Source: Emydura subglobosa (taxonomy: Eukaryota > Chordata > Testudines > Chelidae). Taken from it: 64,000 nt of DNA. Position 1 is the first letter of the stretch; the number at the start of each line of letters is the position of its first letter. The notes under the pieces are model-generated. The model was not told the DNA's origin, searched no databases, and worked only from the letters and a program-made list of their open reading frames with translations. The stretch is from NCBI GenBank assembly GCA_007922225.1, contig ML679989.1:21431534-21495533 (forward strand), read 5' to 3'. Shown one piece after another: positions 21,376-32,561 of the stretch. The position numbers were made by a program, and so were the translations under genes.

Positions 21376-22794
21376 GGCTGAGGACTGGATAGGACACCCG
21401 TGACAGCCCATTAACAACTCTTTTAATGGCCTTGAGGGGTCCCTGCTGAGGGATAAAAGCTTCGCTTCCTGGGGCTGCCGTACTCCCTGCTCCTGTCACC
21501 CTCAGGAACCTGGGGGATCAGGAGACCTGCAAAGTGATGCAAATTGTACCACTGATTTAAGCTTCAGACACACGATTTGTCATTGAGATTTACAAACCTT
21601 ATGGTTTTTATGCAACCAGTGTTTCCTGATATTTTAACAAGTTCTCCTAAGTAATTCCGATGTCCAGTCTCTAAATATAAACAAGATTAAAAGATAACTT
21701 TTCATAGGGTCATCATAAATGTTTGATCATAGTTCAACATCCTCTTCATTTCCCCCCTGATTTTTGTCCATGACTATTATGAAGAGTGTCCCTACCACCA
21801 CCTCGTCTTCCATAACTGGGTCCCTTTGTACAAATTCTGCTAAAAGTCATTGCTGGCTAATTGGCTAATTTCCTGCATGCTGGTGTTTGAGTGGATTCAT
21901 TGTGCTTGCACACATCTCACTGTGCCTAAGAATCATCTCCACTGGTGAAGTGTGTCAGCTAAACCCCGGCATGTCTACAGGTCAGCCCTTGAAATACGCT
22001 TACAAAAGCCAAATCTTCAAATGCACTGTGTTGTCAAACTACATTATTGTACTAACCCCATCCAGTAGAAAGGAAATGTGTGCCTCATTGATTTATGTAA
22101 AGACCATCCTTAGGGACGTCATTAGAAAAATTCCAGAAGTGGCTCAGATTAGATTGCTGGGTCCAGCATTAGGTAACCATGGAAAAATGCAAATTTGACT
22201 TGGAGTCCAATCTCCTGTATGTGGAGTCTTCTGGCACCTTACCTCTCCCTCCTGAAAAGCTGATATTTTTAGGTTTACGCTAGATTATTTTCACTGCTCA
22301 AGGCCATAAAGCTATTTTCAGGGAGGCTGGGCTTCTAGGTTCTGTTGGCTTATGAAATTAAGACTATACTGAGAATTTGGTTTTGTAAGGTATGTTTATT
22401 AAAATTTGCTACATTTTAGTTCCAGTTCAGCACATAACTTAAGCACATTGGCTTAAAGAAAGCAAGTGGGCCAGAGGGAAGGTGAACAGGGTTTAAAGTG
22501 AATCCGAGAGTAGAATCACTGATTTGCAGCAGTGATGAGCATTGTTGGCTTCCATTGATAATCCCTTTCAGCTAGCATTTGGAGGTCATTTCAAAAGCGG
22601 TTGCAGTGGATGTGCCAGTTGGCACCCAGCTGGGCTATAAATTCTCTCAAGTGCTACCAGGAACACAGAATCTGTATCTGCTCCTGATTTGGCTAAGAAT
22701 TGTACACATCCAATTATTTTTGCTTTTGTTTCCCTGTTTTCCCTGCTTCCCACCCTGACCCACTTGCTTGTCTCATCCACCTGTTTGTCTTGTC
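21376..22794. other. Unannotated interval
   Basis: I see no gene or clear element. The copy-number-rich repeats resume at 22795. Confidence 0.5.
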
Positions 22795-22885
22795 TCTTAG
22801 ACTGTGAGCTCTTTGGGGCAGGGCCTGTAACTGTCTGTGTTTGTACAGCACCTAATGCAGTGAGACCCTGAGCTGGGTGGTGTCA
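22795..22885 (+). repeat. Old SINE/LINE 3' tail (GTGAGCTCTTTGGGGCAGGG type)
   Basis: The order 'gactgtgagctctttgggg', 'cagggcctgtaactgtctg', 'tgtttgtacagcacctaatg' and 'gagaccctgagctgg' is a common amniote 3' tail. It also occurs at 36272, 48212 (inverse), 51180 (inverse, attached to a MIR core) and 63596. The attachment at 51180 shows it belongs to a MIR-like element. Confidence 0.7.
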
Positions 22886-22913
22886 AGGCATGACTACAAT
22901 ATAAATGAGACAC

Positions 22914-23120
22914 AGTGGGTGAGGTAATAACTTTTATTGGACCACCTTCTGTTGGTGAGAGAGACACGCTTTCGAGTTTATACAGCACTCTTCTTCAGAT
23001 CTGTGTAAACTCAAAAGCTTGTTTCTCTGACAACAGAAGTTGGTTCAATAAAAGATATTACCCCACCTGTCTTGTTTCTCTAATACCCCAGGATCACCAC
23101 AGCTACCAGAACACTGCATG
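22914..23120. mobile_element. Fold-back element, 70-base inverted arms
   Basis: Left arm 22914-22985 and right arm 23001-23071 are inverted copies (for example gtaataacttttattgg against ccaataaaagatattac-type sequence) around a 15-base spacer, 'cactcttcttcagat'. The sequence continues with 'ataccccaggatcaccac' and 'gctacc' to about 23120. Elements with these ends are dispersed in reptile genomes, and I associate them, with limited certainty, with Penelope-like retroelements. Only the two ends remain here; no coding interior is present. Confidence 0.65.
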
Positions 23121-23967
23121 CTACAGAATAAATGTTAAATTAATAATAATAATGATGTAGGATAAGTTACCAGGTGCTGAGGATAACGCTAAAACAATTT
23201 GGATTTGAGAAGGATGAACTTCAGAGTGGATGTGGTCCTGGCCTGGGATAGTTCTATAATAGGAGTGTCAAGCAAATTTGATTCCATCATTATGTTGCTC
23301 CAGATTCTTCACGATCCATACTTTCAGTCTAGATTTTCTCTCAGAAATTTCTCAGGGGCTATCTGGAGGGAAAGCTATTTCTTACCATAACAAACAACCA
23401 AAGCCTTCATGGTTAAAAAAAGGAAGTGCTAACATGGTCCTAAAACAAACCTCTTTATCAAGTCAGATCTGTTTAGATCACAAAAAATGATAAGCCCCCA
23501 ATTTCTTTCTGTTCTCAGAGTAAGAAAATGGACTGTCAAACTCTTGGATGAAATCTGCATTCAAGCAAAGTTACTAAATATGCTTGTGACAGAAGCCTCC
23601 TGTGTTTTACAAAGATAAATTAGATTCAGTGGCTTATTTAGGCAAATCCTGAGCATGATCCTTCTCTCACTTATGGTGGCATGAGTCAGGGCTAACTCCA
23701 CAGTCCAGCTGCACTGGTGTAAAAACAACGTGAGCAGAGAAGGCGGCCGCTAGCTAACAAAGGATTAATTTCAAGCTAGCCTACTCTACGGTGAAACTAC
23801 GTTTCAGTAGTTAATTCCAGAACATAAACCCCTTTCCTAAAACAACCACACACCAGTAACTTTGACAAGTCACTCATGAAACCAAGAAGATTTACAAATA
23901 ATAAAATTTGAAGCTTCTGTGGTGCTTTTAATGAGATAATTGCAAAGCATTTTACAGTCTAGTAATA
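23121..23967. other. Unannotated interval
   Basis: No gene or recognised repeat is seen, apart from short simple sequence (taataataataat near 23143-23155). Confidence 0.5.
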
Positions 23968-25775
23968 AAGGTAAGACCATAAGAACAGTCATATTGAGTC
24001 AGACCAATGGTCTATCTAGCCCAGTATACTGTCTTTTGACAGTGGTCAATGCCAGGTGCTTCAGAGGGAATGTACAGAACAGGTAATCATTGAGTGATCC
24101 ATCCCATCACCCATTCCCAGCTTCTGGCAAACAGCAATCCCTGCCCATCTGACTAATAGCTATTGATGGACCTATTCTCCATTAACTTATCTAGTTCTTT
24201 TTTGAACCCCATTATAGTTTTGGCCTTCACAACATTATCTGGCAAGGAGTTCCACAGGTTGCCTGTGTGTTGTGTGAAGAAATACTTCCTTTTGTTCATT
24301 TTAAACCTGCTGCCTATTAATGTCATTTGGTGACCCCTATCTTTTGTGTTATGAGAAGGAGTAAATAACATTTCCTTATTTACTTTATCCACACCAGTAA
24401 TGATTTTATAGACCTCTATTATAACCCCCTTAGTCATCTCTTTTCCAAGTTGAAAAGTCTGTCTTATTAATCTCTATTCATATGGAAGCTTTACCAGTCC
24501 CCTAATAATTTTTGTTGCCCTTTTCTGTACCTTTTCCAATTCTGAAATATCTTTTTTGAGATGGGGCGACCAGATCTGCATACAGTATTCAAAATGTGGG
24601 TGTACCATGGATTTATCAAGAGGCATTAAGATATTTTGTCTTATTATCTATCCCTTTCCTAATGATTCCCAATATTCTATTAGCTTTTTTGACTGCTGCT
24701 GCACATGGAGTGGATGTTTTCAGAGAACTATCCACAATGACTCCAAGATCTCTTTCTTGAGTGATAACAGCTAATTTATACCCCATCATTTTGTATGTAT
24801 AGTTGGGCTTATGTTTTCCAATGTGCATTACTTTGCATTTATTAACGTTTTGCCATTTTGTTGCGCAGTCACCCACTTTTGCAAGATCCCTTTGTAACTC
24901 TGCTTTGGTCTTAACCATCTTGACTATTTTGTATCATCTACATATTTTGCCACCTCACTGTTCATCCCTTTTTCCAGATCATTCATGAATATGTTGAACA
25001 GTACTGATCCCAGTACAGGCCTCTGGAGGAACCACTATTTATCTCTTTCCATTCTGAAGAGTGACCATTTATTCCTACCCTTTGTTTCCTATCTTTTAAT
25101 CATTTACTCATCCAGGAGAGGATCTTCCCTCTTATCCTATGACTGCTTACTTTGCTTAAGAGCCGTTGATGAAGGACCTTGTCAAAGGCTTTCTGAGAAT
25201 CTAAGTACACTATATCCACTGAATCACCCTTGTCCCCATGCTTCTTGACCCCCCTCACAGAATTCTAGTAGATTGGTGAGGCATGATTTCCTTTTACAAA
25301 AATCATGTTGGCTTTTCCCCAGTAAGTTGTGTTCATCGATGTGTCGGAGAGTTCTGTTCTTTACTAGAATTTCAACCAATTTGCCTGGGACTGAAGTTAG
25401 GCTTGCCAGGCTTTCAATGCCAGGCCTGCTTCTGGAGTCTTTTAAAAACCATTGTTCCATTAGCTACCCTGCAATCATCTCTACAGAGGCTGATTTAAGT
25501 GACAGTTTACATACACAGTTTTAATTTATCAGTTTGTTCCAAAACCTCCTCAAATGGCACCTTAATCTGGGATAGTTCCTCAGATTTGTCATCTAAAAAG
25601 AATGGCTCATGTGTGGGAATCTCCTTCATATCCTCAGCTGTAAAGACTGATGCAAAGAACTTAATTGGTTTATCTGCAATGGCTTTATCTTCCTTGAGAG
25701 CACCTTTAGCATCTCAATCATCCAGTGGTCCCACTGGCTGTTTAGCAGGCTTCCTGCTTCTGATGTACTTAAAAT
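23968..25775 (-). mobile_element. CR1-family LINE copy B, 5'-truncated
   Basis: The minus strand carries a CR1 ORF2 3' half and a 3' UTR. The 3' tail at 23968-24150 reads on the plus strand 'agaccaatggtctatctagc', 'ccagtatactgtcttttgac' and so on, and is shared with the fragment at 36848-37190. Thumb/C-terminal sequence is at 24437-24153, and the palm with YVDD at 24944-24933. The upstream palm is at 25460-25224 (HIDEHNLLGKSQHDF and KSCLTNLLEF). A stop directly follows the YVDD-T-K segment (24926-24924). It is a distinct subfamily from copies C and D. Confidence 0.9.
24153..25460 (-). pseudogene. CR1 reverse transcriptase remnant (copy B)
   Basis: There are three readable pieces on the minus strand. 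25460-25224 is the N-terminal palm with the SLTSVPGKLVE segment. 24918-24616 follows the catalytic site (KVMHIGK, ITQERDLGVIVDSSLK, ANRILGIIRKG). 24437-24153 is the C-terminal region ending LMENRSINSY. The catalytic motif reads YVDD rather than the FADD of the other CR1 copies here, and a TAG follows three codons later. Frameshifts separate the pieces. Confidence 0.88.
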
Positions 25776-25789
25776 ATAATATATAATTA

Positions 25790-25945
25790 TAATGCGCTCA
25801 TTCTGTCACTTGCACGCTGTATACTGTTATACACATTTTACAGATCCATAAACAGATGCACAGAGCAGATACCATAAGTGACTTGCTGAAAGCCACAGAA
25901 TGAGTCAGTGGCAGAGCCAGGAATATGCACAAGCTGAGTCCAGGT
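25790..25945 (-). repeat. MIR-like SINE
   Basis: The plus strand shows the inverse MIR core: 'acacattttacagatccat', 'agtgacttgctgaaagcc', 'agtggcagagccaggaat'. It lies immediately beyond CR1 copy B, at its 5' side. Confidence 0.65.
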
Positions 25946-25983
25946 TTGTAGAACAAACATTTTTAAGAGTAAAAACATTATGA

Positions 25984-26052
25984 GTGAAATCTTGGCCCCT
26001 TTGAAGTCCAGGGGAGTTTTGCCATTGACTTCAGTGTGGCCAGGATTTCATC
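25984..26052. repeat. Hairpin element with inverted GTGAAATCTTGGCC arms
   Basis: Left arm gtgaaatcttggcccctttg and right arm ending gtggccaggatttcatc pair as inverted copies. Each arm also carries GAAGTC/GACTTC near the centre. It is one of several short palindromes of this design in the window. Confidence 0.6.
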
Positions 26053-26859
26053 CTGTATGTGGAAACAAATCTACTGCTCTTTTTTGGACATCATATCAAA
26101 AGGAGATCCTCTCTCTTCCTTTGCTCCTGATGCATGTTTCTCACTTGAAATTTTAACACTCTGTGGTGCACCATGGACCAATATTTCAAAAGTAAATTTC
26201 TGGAATATCCTCGGCTATTGATTCTGATTCAGACAGCAAATAAGCAGCAAGCACAGATATACTCAGAAGATATGAAACCGTATATTCATGCAAATCACTT
26301 TCCCGTGGAATAATGCGGAGAAGAGAGAAACAGACAAATATGTAGCAGCAAACCGCTCTCTAATTACAATGCTCCTCAAAGGTCTCCAGGAGATGCTTTC
26401 AGTATCAGACTAGCACTCTGCCTTTATCAGAGGGGATGATAGTTCGTTGAAAATCATCAAATTACCCATGTGACTGGTTTTGAAATAACTGATCTCCTGG
26501 AGCAAATCTGAGAGAGTTGGTTTGGTAAGAAAAAGGTGCAGCCTCTGAGAAATGAGGCAGACGCATGGATGTAATTACAGTGATAGTTAATTTCAAGAAT
26601 CATGGTACAGAAGAAAAATGAAAGTGGTTTGTGTAAACACATGCAGACAACTTGCTCAGAGTTAGTGTCACATTGGAGACCCAGGCACAGTGTAAATAAC
26701 AAGGATACTGAAATATATTTAGCTACATCGGGGAACAGAGTAGACAGTTCCGGGGAAATATTTTAGGACAATGACTTATCACCTTTTTAATGTTAAATAT
26801 CTCAAACACAGCAAAGCCTCTTTCAGTATATCCACACAGCTGCTGAGAGCGAGTCTCAG
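26053..26859. other. Unannotated interval
   Basis: Nothing supportable is seen between the hairpin and the next MITE. Confidence 0.5.
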
Positions 26860-27036
26860 AACCTGGGTTGACAGACTCGAGCTAGCATGCTAAAAATAAC
26901 CGTGTAGACATTGCTCTGATGTTTGGGCTTCAAAGCTTTCCTCCCTTCCTAGACTTCAGAGCTCGAGCTCCAGCCTGAGCTAAAATGTTCACATTGCTAT
27001 TTTTAGTATACTAGCACGAGCCTGTCTACCCGGGCT
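26860..27036. mobile_element. MITE-like element with about 45-base inverted arms
   Basis: Left arm 26867-26910 and right arm 26986-27029 are inverted copies (about 34 of 44 positions). They include GCTAG.AT.CTAAAAATA and, further out, GTAGACAGGCTCG-type sequence. The CTGGGTTGACAG outer end resembles the 'tctaca' ends of other reptile MITEs in this window. No coding capacity. Confidence 0.6.
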
Positions 27037-29221
27037 GCCAAATTTGCTCCCACCAGCTGTAAGTGGAACCTACGCTCCCCAAGCACATAACTCTGCCAAG
27101 TGACTTTACTCACTCATGAATGTCCTTTGGACCTGATACTCTTGTCATATATGCACTTGCATGGACGAAATGTACAAGCAATTGAGTGCATGATTTTTGC
27201 ATTCAGTTACCATGATGAGTTCACATGTGAATTAGGTATTTGCTCACACAAATGGGCAGAGGTGCACATTATCAGGGGGCTTCTGAATGCAGATACCCAG
27301 TTTATGCAATAAATCAAGGTAACTGTGTGTGTAAATGAAGTATGCACTTGTGTGTGCATTTTGAAGCTGTGTTTCTAAGGAATGTGGATATTTCTTGATG
27401 TGAAACCACTAAGCTCTTCTGAATTCCTTTTTTTAAAACTATAGTTCTGAGATTACTGGAAAAAGAATTACCCATTCCTCATTATTCTTTCTTATTTTGA
27501 ACACCCATATATTCAATGTCATAAATCTCAGCCATACAAGGAAAAGAGGATGCAGAGAAGGAGATGAAAGTGCAAGAGAATCCACAAAACATGTGCTCTT
27601 ATGGTGGGAAGGGGATGCTTTGTTCCAGGCCAGCCACAAACGGATTAAAAACACTATGGAAAATATCCATTCATTGTTCACCAGTAATCTTCAATCCTGT
27701 TTTTTGTGTCATCAATGTTTCAGACCATAAATTGGGTCCAAAGAGGCTGCAACTCTCAAGGCAATGACATTTAAGTCTTCTGAGCAATATTACAAGACTT
27801 TCACCCACCCTCCTCCCCTTGGGCTATCCCGCCCGCTTTAAACTGCATGTATAGAACATTATCATGGGCGAGCCAACAATTTTTTCAGCTCAGGTGTCAT
27901 TAGAGGCTTAGGAACATAGGACTTCCTCTAAGACAATTGATCCATTCATTATGTCTGATATTCAACTTCTCGCAGTGGCCAATAGCTGATGCTTTAGAGA
28001 AAGGTGAAAATCCGCACATTGCTCCAAGCCGATTGTGTAATGCTATGAGAAGGGTCAGGGGACCTTCCTGACCCTGTATGGTTATCAGTATAGCCCCTGG
28101 AACAAGGGAATTCATTATTAGCTTAGTCCCCTTCCCATCTTCAGGCCTACCTCAGTGAGTCTGCATGTGAGAACGAACTAAATGAAATTTTACAGAGCTG
28201 TGTCAGAGTGTTGGGCTCTGTGAGCAGAGTGTTGTGTGCGCATAGCATATTTTAGATGTCTTTGGGTTTCTCCATTTTCCCTCCTATTGCCCCAGGGTGT
28301 AGTGTAGCACTCCTGAGAAATTACTGTGGGAATGTCTCAAGGTAAAAACTGTTCTGGAATGATGTGCCTACCAGGCATAATGTAGCATTAGAAGAAAATA
28401 TTGAACTCAAATATGTCACTTCTTGGTGACATGAGCTGTCAAAGCAAGAGAAGAAATGTTTCTGAGAGCAGCTGTTGTTGCAAAGAAGTTTTATTATGGC
28501 CTTTCAGAAGTGACAGAAAAGGAGATCTTACATCAGGTGAATAGGATATGGGAAGATGAGAAAATTTGACAACCCTTAGCTGATTTATGGTAGGCTATAG
28601 ATTCTCATCCTCACCACCTCTTATCCAACAAAGCTTGGAGCCAGTGTGTTTCAATGGCCTTCTCTTGCTGGTATTTGGTATATTGATGTTGGGTTGGCTG
28701 GTTAATTTGTTTGTGGACGGTGTTATGTTTACCTGCCATGTTACATTTGTCTAGATGTTTCTCATCCTCCCATCAGAGCTAAGTGCTCAACATCCATAGA
28801 GCACATAGAAGCTAACATCTACCAGCACGCGCATTGATTCATGTTTGTGGAGAACACACTAGTTAATATCTGTACAGCAATTATCTGCTATTTTGTGTTT
28901 TGCCTTCCATGTCTTAGTTTAATATCCAAGTGGAGAGCAACTGGTCCTCAAGGCTAGTGCACGCTTGGGTGCTGTCTCTGCACAATTGGAAGGCAAAAGC
29001 CATGTCTTTCCCCATGCAGTCAGCACAGCTGGCCAGACATGAAAGGGAATGTACACTGCACCCTTCAGAAAGTTGTACAGCACTCAGCACTACCACCGCT
29101 GCTCTGGGCTGGGCCTTAAGGGCACAAATGTGGGTGTTATGTAAAGCAAGGTTAGTATAAAGTGGGGAAGTTGTCATTTGTAGCCATGAAGCATCTGTGC
29201 ATTTCAGCCTGACAGGAAAGG
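27037..29221. other. Unannotated interval
   Basis: I find no supported gene and no recognised repeat in about 2.2 kb. The many short frames overlap one another on both strands. Confidence 0.5.
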
Positions 29222-30580
29222 ATCATAGAAGATTAGAGTTGGAAGGGATCTCAGGAGGTATCTAGTCCAACGCCTGCCCAAAGTAGGACTAACCTCAGCT
29301 AAATCATCCCAGCCAGGGCTTTGTCTAGCCGGGCCTTAAAAACCTCTAAAGATGGAGGTTCCACCACCTCCCTAGGTAACCCATTCCAGTGCTTCACCAC
29401 CCCCCTAGTGAAAAACTTTTTCCTAATATCCAACCTAGACCTCCCCCACTGCAATTTGAGACCATTGCTCCTTGTTCTGTCATCTGCCACCACTGAGAAC
29501 AGCCTAGCTCCATCCTCCCTGGAACCCCCTTTCAGGTAGTTAAAGGCTGCTATCAAATCTCCCCTCATTCTTCTCTTTTGCAGACTAAACAAACCTAGTT
29601 CCCTCAGCCTCTCCTCATAAGTCTTGTGCTCCAGCCCCCTAATAATTTTTGTTGCCCTCCACTGGACTTTCTCCAACTTGTCCACATCCTTCCTGTAGTG
29701 GGGAGCCCAAAACTGGACACAATAGTCCTAATGTGGCCTCACCAGTGCCGAATAGAGGGGAATAATCACTTCCCGCGATCTGCTTGCAATGCTCCTACTA
29801 ATGCACCCCAATATGTTATTAGTCTTCTGGGCAACCTGGACACACTGCTGACTCATATCCAGCTTCTTGTCCACTGTAACCCCCAGGTCCTTTTCTGCAG
29901 AACTGCTGCCTAGCTCATCGGTCCCCAGTCTGTAGCTGTGTATGGGGTTCTTCCGGCCTAAGTGCAGGACTCTGCACTTGTCCTTGTTGAATCTCATCAG
30001 ATTTCTTTTGGCCCAATCCTCCAATTTGTCTGGGTCACTCTGTATCCTATCCCTACCCTCCAGGGTATCTACCACTCCCCCTATCTTAGTGTCACCTGCA
30101 AACTTGCTGAGGGTACAATCTACCCCATCCTCCAGATCATTAATAAAGATGTTGAACAAAACCGGCCCCAGCACCGACCCCTGGGGCACTCTGCTTGTTA
30201 CCAGCTGACAATTGGACATTGAGCCATTGATCACTACCTGTTGAGCTCGATGATCTAGCCAGCTCTCTATCCATTTTATAGTCCATTCATCCAACCCATA
30301 CTTCTTTAACTTGCTGATAAGAATACTGTGAGAGACCGTATCAAAAGCTTTGCTAAAGTCAAGGTATATCATGTCCCCCGCTTTCCCCACATCCACAGAG
30401 CCAGTCACCTCTTCATAGAAGGCAATCAGGTTGGTCAGGCATTACTTGCCCTTGGTGAATCCATGTTGACTGTTCCTGATCACCTTCCTCTCTTCCAAGT
30501 GCCTTAAAATGGATTCCTTGAGGACCTATGCTCCCTGATTTTTCCAGGGATTGAGGTGAGGCTGACCGGTCTATGGCTTT
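29222..30580 (-). mobile_element. CR1 LINE copy C, 5'-truncated
   Basis: The minus strand is a young-looking CR1. The 3' end begins at 29222 ('ggatcatagaagattagag' on the plus strand). The C-terminal RT frame is at 29685-29299, the palm at 30408-29728, and the N-terminal palm remnant lies up to about 30580. It belongs to the same subfamily as copy D, with very similar peptides. The catalytic FADD has become FAGD (30102-30091), so the copy is inactive even where the frame is open. Confidence 0.95.
29299..30408 (-). pseudogene. CR1 reverse transcriptase remnant (copy C), FAGD active site
   Basis: Frame 30408-29728 (226 codons) contains [13 protein letters not shown] (motif A, aspartate present), [13 protein letters not shown] (motif B), [11 protein letters not shown] (motif C with the first aspartate changed to glycine) and [10 protein letters not shown]. 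The next frame, 29685-29299, holds [18 protein letters not shown] and runs to the C terminus. Copying would need both aspartates of motif C. A frame break separates the two pieces around 29690-29727. Confidence 0.93.
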
Positions 30581-31784
30581 TCTATGGCTGGGAAACCTGT
30601 GTCTGCACAAAGAAGAGAACCTGGTCAGAGTGTTCCAGAAATGGGAACACTGGAGTCCAGAAGTAAGAGTTAGACGCAGGCGGGCATGTCTTCCCCTTAG
30701 GCAGAGACATGCAGTATCATTACTTGTTTACAATCCTCCTTGTGATTTTGTCTCCCAGTTCAAATGGCTTGGTTGCTTTTCCAATAGACTGGCCATGCTC
30801 TTTGAATGGACTCACACCAATTCAGAAGGCTACTTTTTTTGGTTTGTTTTCATTTTAATTATTCTCATAAGAACACAGTGAAAAAAATCTCTGCCCTGAT
30901 AACCCGCTTTTCTATATACAGAAAAACGTCAAAGTCCAATGTCTCGGGATCCTGCAGGGCTATAAATGGGAGCTTTGTCCTGTGGAGAGAGGGCTGACTC
31001 CCAGTTCGTGCCAGAAAGGGCTTGGGATCCTGGAATTTAAAGGGATGACATCTTTAGGTCTAGAAAAACTATTTTAGTTTGTGCCGGGAAGTATATTGCA
31101 TTTATTGGCTTTATCTGATTTCTCCCCCTTAGCCCTGCACAACTAACTAAGGCACTTAGCTTTATAGGTGGAAGGATACAAGAAATAGTCACAACAGAAG
31201 TTTATAAATACTTCTAAATGTTTTTTTCCTGTAAATATGCAGCATATACACAGTGTGCAGGGCATAAAGGCTTTTGCTTAGATGATCTTCGTAATTCATG
31301 CGGCTTCACCATCTGTGCATAACTTGTCCCAGCCCAGCTCATGTTGATAAACCTCATCATACTCCACTCACTCTTGTTTATTCTAGACAGACACACAACA
31401 CATGTAGCGGTTATATCCAGGGGACACAATGTATTTATTAGACCCCTTTTACCACCTCAACTCCCCTGTGTCCACTAATCTGCCCTTCCCAGCATTCTCA
31501 GTCTTGGAGCAGCCTTAGACGCAAACTCCTTTTAATTTGTGTTTTATTATTTAACTTAGGTAAATAAAGTTTTTGCGTCATTCTCTGAAGCAGTATCAAG
31601 CCTCATGTCTTGTAACCACCCAGAACATGCTCTGTAAAATCATGCAGCAAGCACCCAGCCTGCCGAGTCTTTGAACAGACTTTCTCTCTCTCATTAACCA
31701 GTGGATAGTCTGTTTCATTGCCGGGGATGGAAAAACTAACTCCTCAAAACTAAGATACATTCAGTATCTATCTAGGTATCCATA
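30581..31784. other. Unannotated interval
   Basis: No element or exon was recognised here. Confidence 0.5.
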
Positions 31785-32005
31785 TGGCGTTCATCCACAT
31801 AGTATCTGAGCACCTCACAATCATTAGTGGACTTTGTTCTTAGCACTGCTGTGTGGTAGGATCCCCATTTTACAGATGGGAAGCTGAGGCACAGTTTAGT
31901 TTACCTGATTTGGTCTCACAAGAAGTCTGAGGCTGATCTAGGAATTGAATCCAGGTCCCCGGAGTTCCAGTTCACTGGCCTATTCACAAGACCATCCTTC
32001 CTACT
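31785..32005 (-). repeat. MIR-like SINE, nearly complete
   Basis: The plus strand reads 'tagtatctgagcacctcac', 'ccccattttacagatggg', 'aagctgaggcacag', 'attgaatccaggtccccgg' and 'agaccatccttcct'. This is the inverse of a CORE-SINE/MIR with its pol III head at the right. It is well preserved for this old family. Confidence 0.8.
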
Positions 32006-32304
32006 TACACAAAGAGAAAAAGCCATCAGTAAAATCAACAGTATAGTAGATTGTTAATGGAGCTTCTGTCAGCCTGTTGCCCACAGTCATAACTTCCATG
32101 AGCCCTGGTTTCCAGAAGAGTGGCATAAAAATGTTTGTCAGTGCTAAGGGAGCCTCTCTTTGTTTATGTAAATGTATGTAGTCATCAGAAATTACTCTTA
32201 CAACTGGTTAATAATGAGGGGGGTGGGGCATTTCCATGGTTTTTTGGCAGAAATCTGGATACCAAAAAATTTCATTCAAAAACGGAAATGTTTTGATTTA
32301 GAAA

Positions 32305-32561
32305 TGCTGCCATATTGTCTCATGGGAGTTGCATTCAGGTGCCTTATTCTCCCATTTTCCTCTACAGGTCAGGCTCCTTGGTTGTACTACATCTCTAGAG
32401 ATAAGGTGTGGTCTCTCCTCTGGGAGACGGGAGGCAGTGCATCATGGGGTTCCTAATCGTGGTGCATCCTGGGAAATTTACTCAGGCCTGGGAGCCCAGC
32501 CCATAGAGGAGATTGGGAACATGAGGCAACTGAACTACAACTCCCATAAGGCACTGTAGCA
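32305..32561. mobile_element. 257-bp MITE-like element with ACTACAACTCCCA ends
   Basis: Terminal arms 32305-32345 and 32521-32561 are inverted copies of about 40 bases (left 'ctcatgggagttgcattcag', right 'gaactacaactcccataag'). The right arm carries ACTACAACTCCCATAAGGCA, close to the ACTACAATTCCCA motif known for ZNF143/Staf binding. The interior holds further 'catcatggg' and 'catcctggg' words. No protein is encoded. Confidence 0.65.
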
